A stretch of 10,451 nt of DNA from Verrucomicrobiota bacterium (GTDB lineage: Bacteria > Verrucomicrobiota > Verrucomicrobiia > Opitutales > Opitutaceae). The DNA is taken from contig JAUPWC010000352.1 in the NCBI GenBank assembly GCA_030916665.1, positions 1 to 10,451 of the forward strand. The letters are read 5' to 3'. The translations under genes were made by a program, and so were the position numbers. Under the pieces are notes generated by a model. That model had not been told where the DNA came from. It worked only from the letters and a program-made list of their open reading frames with translations, and made no database searches. Below are positions 5,243 to 10,451 of the stretch, piece after piece (position 1 is the stretch's first letter; every line of letters starts with the position of its first letter).

Positions 5243-5822
5243 TGAAGGGTGAGGATTGGGGAGGGGTGGCCGTTTCAACACCGCCGGTCTGCGAAACCGT
5301 GGCGATCATCGTCTTGCGCCGGGTCGTGTAGGAGTAGGTGAATTCCGATGCCGTAGTCCAACTGGCTTCCAGCGATTGCGCAACCTTGGATGCGATGTCG
5401 CGGATATCGGGGCCGGAGCGGGTGAGGGTGAAGAACACGTTGCGGTTGTTGTAGTCCAAGTAGGCCTTGGCCTCGTCCACGTAGCAGACGGCGTGGGCGA
5501 CGCGGCCGGCGAGGCGGACGTGGATGAGTCGGGTGGTGTATCCGTGTTGGGCGAGGACATGGGCCGCTAGGACGGAATAATCGTCACAATCGCCCTTTTC
5601 CCGCGCCAGGAAAGTGCCGGCCGACTGGATCGGCCCGCTGAACTCGTAGCGGAAGCCGCCGAAGTAGCCCGCAAACTTCTTGGGCGTCAGTTTGGGCTGC
5701 GTGAGCAGCTCCTCCAGCGTGACAGCCCCCAGCGTCGCCGGCAGGCTGAAGCCGCCCGCGATCAGGCAAAGCCAGAGCAGGCCCCAGGCGGGCCGGAAAG
5801 AGGTGTGCAGCTCCTTGGACAA
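5232..5822 (-). CDS. Secreted transglutaminase-like cysteine protease-fold protein
   Basis: A 196-residue protein from TTG 5822-5820 to the TGA at 5234-5232. No ATG or GTG occurs in frame before an upstream stop, and the TTG gives a sound signal peptide (LLWLCLIAGGFSLPATLGA, cleavage near residue 33). The mature part has the transglutaminase-like Cys-His-Asp layout: Cys79 in REKGDCDDYSVLAAHVLAQ, His110 in GRVAHAVCYVDE, Asp123 in YLDYNN. The family includes peptidases such as LapG-type BTLCP enzymes, as well as transglutaminases; the sequence alone does not decide between them. The tail after about 175 is Thr/Ser/Pro-rich and probably disordered. A strong AAGGAG lies inside codons 3-4 but has no start codon at usual spacing after it. 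First gene of the four-gene operon, overlapping the sensor by 11 bases. It probably acts in the periplasm or outer envelope. Confidence 0.88.
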   Translation of the reverse strand: MSKELHTSFRPAWGLLWLCLIAGGFSLPATLGAVTLEELLTQPKLTPKKFAGYFGGFRYEFSGPIQSAGTFLAREKGDCDDYSVLAAHVLAQHGYTTRLIHVRLAGRVAHAVCYVDEAKAYLDYNNRNVFFTLTRSGPDIRDIASKVAQSLEASWTTASEFTYSYTTRRKTMIATVSQTGGVETATPPQSSPFNVD

Positions 5823-6005
5823 GGTTGCGGTTGGGCCGGTGCGAGATTCTCCGTTGTGGGGAGAGGCTGCGCAACCGTTGACCTGTTCATCGGCTCAAAA
5901 CGGGAAAGGTTTAGTCCATCAACCCGGTCATAATGACCGGCATGCGTCATGGTTCAGGGTTGCTTCCCCCGCGCCCCGCCGGAAGCCTCTCGCCGCCCGT
6001 CCCCC
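5823..6005. promoter_or_regulatory. Divergent promoter region between the protease/sensor operon and the FdhF-like gene
   Basis: No gene is supported here. It must hold promoters for the minus-strand operon beginning at 5822 and for the plus-strand oxidoreductase. On the plus strand CATAAT (5929-5934) is a good -10 candidate, inside a perfect palindrome at 5924-5940, but no clear -35 is found 16-18 bases upstream. On the minus strand the mirror sequence CATTAT (5935-5930) lies in the same palindrome. A TTGACC at 5878-5883 has no -10 at normal distance. Confidence 0.45.
5924..5940. promoter_or_regulatory. Perfect 17-bp palindrome, likely operator
   Basis: CCGGTCATAATGACCGG consists of two 8-base arms around a single central A. 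A one-base loop makes an RNA hairpin poor, and no T-tract follows, so a protein-binding operator is more likely than a terminator. It overlaps a CATAAT -10-like box and lies between divergent genes, 65 bases before the chosen ATG at 6006. The regulator is not encoded in this window. Confidence 0.55.
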
Positions 6006-8234
6006 ATGTCCACGCACCGCCTCGTCACGCCCCCGGGTGACCGTCTTCGCCGCCTCTCGCCGTTCGGCCTCGGCCACACCAAGCCGAAGCACTTTCGCGA
6101 CATGATGAAAGTCGTGTGGGACAACCGCGACAACCTCGGCTACGCGTGGAAGGTCCTCAGCCGGGGTGTGTGCGACGGCTGCGCGCTCGGTGTGGCCGGT
6201 CTGCACGACTGGACGATCGACGGCGTCCATCTGTGCATGACGCGACTAAATCTTCTCCGGCTGAACACCATGCCGGCGATGGATGCCAACGAGCTGGCCG
6301 ACGTGGAGTCGTTGAAAAAAATGGACAACCGCGAGCTGCGGCAGCTCGGGCGTCTGGCCTATCCGATGCGTCGCCGCCGCGGGGAGAAGGGGTTCACGCG
6401 CATCTCCTGGTGCCAGGCGCTCGCCACGATCGGCGCCCGCCTCGGCGCGACCGACGCCCGGCGCATGGCCTTCTTCGTCACGGCGCGCGGGGTGACCAAC
6501 GAAATCTACTACGCCGCTCAGAAGGTCGCGCGTTTCCTCGGCACCAACAACGTCGACAACGCCGCGCGCCTCTGTCACTCGCCCTCGACCGCGGCGATGA
6601 AGCACATGCTCGGGCTCGCGGCCACCACCTGCAGCTACACCGACTGGTGGGGCACGGACGTCGTCGTGTTCTTCGGCTCCAATCCCGCCAACGACCAGCC
6701 CGTCTCCACCAAATACCTGCACCTTGCCAAGGAGCGCGGCACGAAGGTCATTCTCGTGAACCCCTACCTCGAACCCGGCATGCAGCGCTACTGGGTGCCC
6801 TCGACCGCCAGCAGCGCGTTCTTCGGCTCGGACCTCGCCGACTACTGGTTTCCGGTCGGGCAGGGCGGCGACATCCTGTTCCTCTACGGCGCGCTCAAGC
6901 ACCTCGTCGAAACCGCTCGCGTTGACCGCGCCTTCGTGGACGCGCATACCAACGACTGGCCCGAACTCGAGGCGCGCGCGCGGTCGCTCGACTGGGCCGA
7001 ACTCGAAAAGGGCGCCGGGCTCCCGCGCGCGAGCATCATCGAGTTCGCCGATCTCATCGGCAATGCTCGCACCGGCGTCTTCGTGTGGAGCATGGGCATC
7101 ACTCAGCACGAGTGGGGCGCGGACAATGTCCGCATGATCCTCAACCTCGCCCTCGCCCGCGGTTTCCTCGGGCGCGACAAATGCGGCGTCATGCCGATCC
7201 GCGGCCACTCCTCCGTGCAGGGCGGCGCGGAGATGGGCGCCTATTCCACGGCCTTCCCCAGCGGCAAGACCGTCAACGCCGAGAACGCCGCCGCGCTCAG
7301 CGCGCACTACGGTTTTCCCGTGCCCGATTGGCCCGGGATCACGGCAACGGAGATGGTCGAGGCGTCGTATCGCGGCGAACTCGATGCGTTCTACATGATC
7401 GGTGGCAACTTCCTGCGCACGCTGCCCGATCCCGATCACGTCGCCGAGGCGCTCTCGCGTGTGCCGTTCCGCGTCCATCAGGACATCATGCTCACCGACC
7501 AGATGCTGCTCGATCCGGCCGACGAAGTGATTCTGTTGCCGGCCAAGACGCGCTACGAACAGGACGACGGCGGCACCGAGACGAGCACGGAACGCCGCGT
7601 GATGTTCACGCCGGAGATCACGCGCGAAGTCGGCGAGGCCCGCGCCGAGTGGCGCATCCTGCTGCAGGTTGCCGCCTCCGCCCGCCCCGAGCGCGCCGAG
7701 CTGCTCGGCTGCCACACCGGTCAGGAAATGCGCGAGGAGATCGCGCGCGTCGTGCCCTTCTATGACGGCGTCCAGCATCTCAAGCAGACAGGCGACGCCT
7801 TCCAATACGGCGGCCCGCACCTCTGCGCCGGCGGCGTGTGCCCGACCGAGGATGGCCGCGCGCGCTTCGCCGTCGTTGAACTGCCGGATCGCGCGCCACG
7901 CCCCGAGGGGGTGTTCCACGTCAGCACGCGCCGCGGCAAGCAGTTCAACACGCTCATCTACGCCGAGGTGGACCCGCTCAACGGCGCTGCGCGCGACGCC
8001 ATCCTCATGAACGAGGAAGACGCCGCGCGCCTGCACCTCATGCACGGCGACCGTGTCGCGCTCGTCAACGACCGCGGCCGCTACGAAGGCCGCGTGTTCC
8101 TCGCCCCGCTCGCGCCGGGCAACCTCCAGATCCACTGGCCCGAGGGCAACCACCTCATCCGCCGCGGCGTCGCCGACCGCGGCGGCGGCGTGCCCGACTA
8201 CAATGCGCACGTGCGGATCGAGAAGATCGCATAA
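6006..8234 (+). CDS. FdhF/YdeP-family molybdopterin oxidoreductase (formate dehydrogenase alpha-like)
   Basis: A 742-residue protein, ATG 6006 to TAA 8232-8234; an upstream in-frame ATG at 5949 would add 19 Arg/Pro-rich residues unlike the family. Landmarks: Cys56, Cys59 and Cys77 in CDGCALG and HLCMTRLNLL, a likely Fe-S site of the YdeP type; Cys190-His191 in LCHSPSTAA at the place of the Sec/Cys molybdenum ligand of FdhF; NPANDQPVSTKYLHLAK (226-242); MGITQHEWG (363-371); PIRGHSSVQG (397-406); MIGGNFLRTLPD (464-475); then a molybdopterin-dinucleotide-binding C-terminal domain from about 635 (FNTLIY, HLMHGDRVALVND, WPEGNHL). This agrees closely with E. coli YdeP (recalled). Such enzymes are probably cytoplasmic and their real substrate is often unknown, so formate is only a guess. 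There is no Tat signal. FdhD follows 124 bases later. Confidence 0.94.
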   Translation: MSTHRLVTPPGDRLRRLSPFGLGHTKPKHFRDMMKVVWDNRDNLGYAWKVLSRGVCDGCALGVAGLHDWTIDGVHLCMTRLNLLRLNTMPAMDANELADVESLKKMDNRELRQLGRLAYPMRRRRGEKGFTRISWCQALATIGARLGATDARRMAFFVTARGVTNEIYYAAQKVARFLGTNNVDNAARLCHSPSTAAMKHMLGLAATTCSYTDWWGTDVVVFFGSNPANDQPVSTKYLHLAKERGTKVILVNPYLEPGMQRYWVPSTASSAFFGSDLADYWFPVGQGGDILFLYGALKHLVETARVDRAFVDAHTNDWPELEARARSLDWAELEKGAGLPRASIIEFADLIGNARTGVFVWSMGITQHEWGADNVRMILNLALARGFLGRDKCGVMPIRGHSSVQGGAEMGAYSTAFPSGKTVNAENAAALSAHYGFPVPDWPGITATEMVEASYRGELDAFYMIGGNFLRTLPDPDHVAEALSRVPFRVHQDIMLTDQMLLDPADEVILLPAKTRYEQDDGGTETSTERRVMFTPEITREVGEARAEWRILLQVAASARPERAELLGCHTGQEMREEIARVVPFYDGVQHLKQTGDAFQYGGPHLCAGGVCPTEDGRARFAVVELPDRAPRPEGVFHVSTRRGKQFNTLIYAEVDPLNGAARDAILMNEEDAARLHLMHGDRVALVNDRGRYEGRVFLAPLAPGNLQIHWPEGNHLIRRGVADRGGGVPDYNAHVRIEKIA

Positions 8235-8237
8235 CCA

Positions 8238-8260
8238 CGGATTCACGGATGAAAGCGGAT
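8238..8260. repeat. Short CGGAT repeats after the oxidoreductase stop
   Basis: CGGAT occurs three times at 8238-8242, 8246-8250 and 8256-8260, within ACGGATTCACGGATGAAA. This looks like a decayed intergenic repeat of the 'cacggat' kind that I recall from Verrucomicrobia and Planctomycetes. It has no clear promoter or terminator function. Confidence 0.3.
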
Positions 8261-8274
8261 AGATTCCCTTTGCC

Positions 8275-8359
8275 TGTCATTCTGAGCGCAGCGAAGAATC
8301 CAGGGGATAGCGGACGTGATATCCGGGCATCTGGATCCTTCGCTTCACACAGGATGACA
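8275..8359. repeat. 85-bp palindromic intergenic repeat (MITE-like) abutting the fdhD start
   Basis: The left arm 8275-8303 begins TGTCATTCTGAGCGCAGCG. The right arm 8331-8359, read in reverse complement, begins TGTCATCCTGTGTGAAGCG. Both run 29 bases and agree at 24 positions, ending ATCCAG. The 27-base centre has its own small stem, GGATA (8305-8309) with TATCC (8320-8324). The TGTCATYCTGAGCG-AGCGAAG-ATC motif is a repeat type I recall from many bacterial genomes. The right arm ends with the A of the fdhD ATG, and its AGGATGACA tip gives an AGGA at 8351-8354. Confidence 0.75.
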
Positions 8360-9207
8360 TGCCAGTGAAAGCCAAGGCTTCCTCTCCCACTTCCCACGTC
8401 CCCCGCACCGTGCAACGGCGGCGGACCGGTTTGGCTCCGGCCGAGGAGCGCGATGACCTCGCCGTCGAGGAGCCCTTGGAAATCCGCGTCGAGGGCCGGC
8501 CCGTCGCCGTGACCATGCGCACGCCGGGCCACGACGAGGAACTCGCTGCCGGTTTCCTCCTTACCGAGGGCGTCGTCACGCGACGCGACGACATCGTAGC
8601 CATTACGCCCGCCGCAGCGAAGAAGGGCGGAGCACTCGAGCCCAACATCGTGGACGTTAAACTCGCGCGCCCCGAGGCCGTGGACTTCGCGCGGCTCACG
8701 CGCCACGTGTTCACCGCCAGCAGTTGCGGTCTCTGCGGCAAGGCCACCATCGCCGCCGTGCAGGCGAAGTATCCTTCGCTCTCGCTCGACGAGGGACCGC
8801 GGATTGCGGCCGATGTTCTCGAGAAAATGCCCGCTGCACTCGCCGCCGCCCAGGAAACTTTCCAACTCACGGGCGGCTTGCACGCGACCGGTCTGTTTTC
8901 CGCCGAAGGCAGATTGCTCGTTTCGCGCGAAGACGTCGGCCGGCACAACGCCGTGGACAAGGTGCTCGGCCACCTGCTGCTTGGCGGACGCATCGACCCT
9001 TCCCGGGTGGTCCTGCTCGTCAGCGGGCGCGTGGCCTTCGAGATCGTGCAGAAGGCCCTCGCGGCGCGCATCGCGTTCATCGCGGCCATCTCCGCCCCGA
9101 CCAGCCTGGCCGTGGATTTTGCCCGCAGCAACGGCCAGACTTTGGTCGGTTTCCTCCGCGACGGTCGCATGAACCTCTACGCCGGGGCGGATCGGGTGGG
9201 GGAGTGA
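8359..9207 (+). CDS. fdhD: Formate dehydrogenase accessory sulfurtransferase FdhD
   Basis: A 282-residue protein, ATG 8359 to TGA 9205-9207. FdhD moves sulfur from the IscS cysteine desulfurase to the molybdenum cofactor of formate-dehydrogenase-type enzymes, in the cytoplasm. Family landmarks: DDLAVEEPLEIRVEG (32-46), HDEELAAGFLLTEG (58-71), Cys123 and Cys126 in SSCGLCGK (sulfur transfer), LTGGLHATGLF (170-180), SREDVGRHNAVDKVLGHLL (189-207), SGRVAFEIVQKA (222-233), ISAPTSLAVDFA (244-255). The length is normal. No start codon exists in frame before the stop at 8317-8319, so the start is ATG 8359 or GTG 8365 (codon 3). An AGGA at 8351-8354 lies 4 bases before the ATG. The gene follows the FdhF/YdeP-like enzyme, its likely client, with a palindromic repeat in the spacer. 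Confidence 0.97.
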   Translation: MPVKAKASSPTSHVPRTVQRRRTGLAPAEERDDLAVEEPLEIRVEGRPVAVTMRTPGHDEELAAGFLLTEGVVTRRDDIVAITPAAAKKGGALEPNIVDVKLARPEAVDFARLTRHVFTASSCGLCGKATIAAVQAKYPSLSLDEGPRIAADVLEKMPAALAAAQETFQLTGGLHATGLFSAEGRLLVSREDVGRHNAVDKVLGHLLLGGRIDPSRVVLLVSGRVAFEIVQKALAARIAFIAAISAPTSLAVDFARSNGQTLVGFLRDGRMNLYAGADRVGE

Positions 9208-9247
9208 GTTGAAGTGGCGCGCTCTCTGGGCGCCGGTTGCCTGGGGC

Positions 9248-9266
9248 CGGCGGTCATAGACCGCCG
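9248..9266. repeat. Palindromic REP-like unit (CGGCGGTC-ATA-GACCGCCG)
   Basis: A perfect 8-bp inverted repeat with a 3-base ATA loop, followed by CTACAG. The core GGCGGTCATAGACCGCC is one I recall as a frequent intergenic palindrome in Verrucomicrobia and Acidobacteria. Located 40 bases after the fdhD stop, it could work as a transcript 3'-end stem or simply be a dispersed repeat. Confidence 0.6.
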
Positions 9267-9277
9267 CTACAGCTGGA

Positions 9278-9333
9278 AACTGTGCCAACTGTGTGTCCCA
9301 CCTGTGTGTCACGTCTCTCGCCAAGTGTGACAC
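9278..9333. repeat. GTG/GTC direct and inverted repeat cluster
   Basis: CTGTGTGTC occurs at 9289-9297 and again at 9302-9310 (13-base period). AACTGTG occurs at 9278-9284 and 9287-9293. GTGTCAC (9306-9312) and GTGACAC (9327-9333) form an inverted pair 14 bases apart. Repeats of this density upstream of a chaperone gene may be binding sites, or replication slippage. No known operator consensus is matched. Confidence 0.4.
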
Positions 9334-9387
9334 CACGGCCCGTTATGCCCGATTTTTGCTCAGCTCAAATCGATCTATAAAATAATT

Positions 9388-9415
9388 AAGTCATTAATCA
9401 TAAGTGATTAATCGT
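9388..9415. promoter_or_regulatory. AT-rich direct plus inverted repeat upstream of dnaK
   Basis: Two 14-base direct repeats, AAGTCATTAATCAT (9388-9401) and AAGTGATTAATCGT (9402-9415), agree at 12 positions. Together they create a perfect inverted repeat ATTAATCA-TAAG-TGATTAAT (9393-9412). The site lies just downstream of TATAAA (9376-9381) and 42 bases before the dnaK ATG, a place where a repressor could block transcription. It differs from CIRCE. Confidence 0.5.
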
Positions 9416-9457
9416 AAATCTGCCTGTTGAGGGCACATCGCCAGCTAGAGCACGGGT

Positions 9458-10451
<994 letters not shown>

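Larger units (their letters stand above)
9208..9457. promoter_or_regulatory. Repeat-rich spacer and promoter region upstream of dnaK
   Basis: This 250-base stretch contains no gene. In order it holds a GC stem GGCGC (9216-9220)/GCGCC (9230-9234) just after fdhD; the palindrome at 9248-9266; a cluster of GTGTC/GACAC repeats (9278-9333); and an AT-rich block (about 9363-9420) with TATAAA at 9376-9381, a possible -10. No good -35 or sigma32 promoter was found, and no CIRCE (TTAGCACTC-N9-GAGTGCTAA) is present. The two hairpins near fdhD could end or protect its transcript, but neither has a T-tract. Confidence 0.5.

Noticed and set aside
4520..5245. Plus-strand open frame of 241 codons opposite the CHASE3-PAS gene
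   Set aside because: Antisense shadow with Gly/Glu/Val bias; the minus-strand frame has transmembrane segments and PAS motifs.
6246..8246. Minus-strand open frame of 666 codons
   Set aside because: It is the antisense shadow of the FdhF/YdeP-like gene in high-GC DNA; composition is dominated by Ala, Glu, Arg, Gly and His with no domain, whereas the plus strand has full family motifs.
8275..8359. Rho-independent terminator between the oxidoreductase and fdhD
   Set aside because: The arms are long but imperfect, the loop is 27 bases, there is no T-tract, and the element ends in the fdhD start codon; a dispersed palindromic repeat explains it better.
9306..9333. CIRCE-like element before dnaK
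   Set aside because: The GTGTCAC/GTGACAC inverted pair has the wrong arms (CIRCE is TTAGCACTC/GAGTGCTAA) and a 14-base, not 9-base, spacer.
8155..9336. Minus-strand open frames across fdhD (393 and 297 codons)
   Set aside because: They are shadows of fdhD and its flanks; they run through the repeat and into the next spacer and show no protein family signal.

Overview
The window looks like a chromosomal segment of a high-GC verrucomicrobial bacterium, most likely of the Opitutaceae (Opitutus/Lacunisphaera type). This is inferred from gene style: a DnaK with a GDNWD variant in the nucleotide-binding domain, Lys/Ala/Pro-tailed small proteins, a secreted SHD1-like protein, and widespread palindromic intergenic repeats. 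No phage, transposase or CRISPR array is seen. Most genes lack a clear Shine-Dalgarno sequence.

Layout. (1) Positions 1-42 may be the tail of a plus-strand gene. (2) A minus-strand block at 90-2247 holds three genes: a Lys/Ala/Pro-tailed protein with a glycogen-binding-like domain, a conserved hypothetical protein, and a secreted protein with an SHD1-like N-terminus and TonB-like C-terminus. (3) A tRNA-Ala(CGC) with an encoded CCA lies at 2435-2510, followed by a small plus-strand GIY-YIG nuclease-like gene (2679-2927). (4) A tightly packed minus-strand operon (5822 down to 2945) encodes, in order of transcription, a secreted transglutaminase-like cysteine protease, a CHASE3-PAS membrane sensor without a kinase domain, a stand-alone receiver (REC) protein, and a stand-alone Lon N-terminal-domain protein. 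(5) After a divergent region with a perfect 17-bp palindrome comes a plus-strand pair: an FdhF/YdeP-family molybdopterin oxidoreductase (6006-8234) and the FdhD sulfurtransferase (8359-9207). (6) A repeat-rich 250-bp spacer precedes dnaK, which runs off the window at 10451.

How genes work together. FdhD is needed to sulfurate the molybdenum cofactor of FdhF-type enzymes, so 6006-9207 is a coherent enzyme plus maturation pair. The four-gene operon looks like a signalling unit: sensor and receiver overlap by ATGA, but the kinase core that should link them is absent and must come from elsewhere. The Lon-N and transglutaminase-like proteins hint at a link to regulated proteolysis, which is inference only.

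Points most worth a second look: the missing-kinase CHASE3-PAS/REC pair in its operon; an 85-bp palindromic repeat whose edge is the fdhD start codon and supplies its only SD-like motif; a compensated A19-U56 pair in the tRNA in place of the near-universal G19-C56; and the direct/inverted repeats in the dnaK promoter region, where no CIRCE element is seen.
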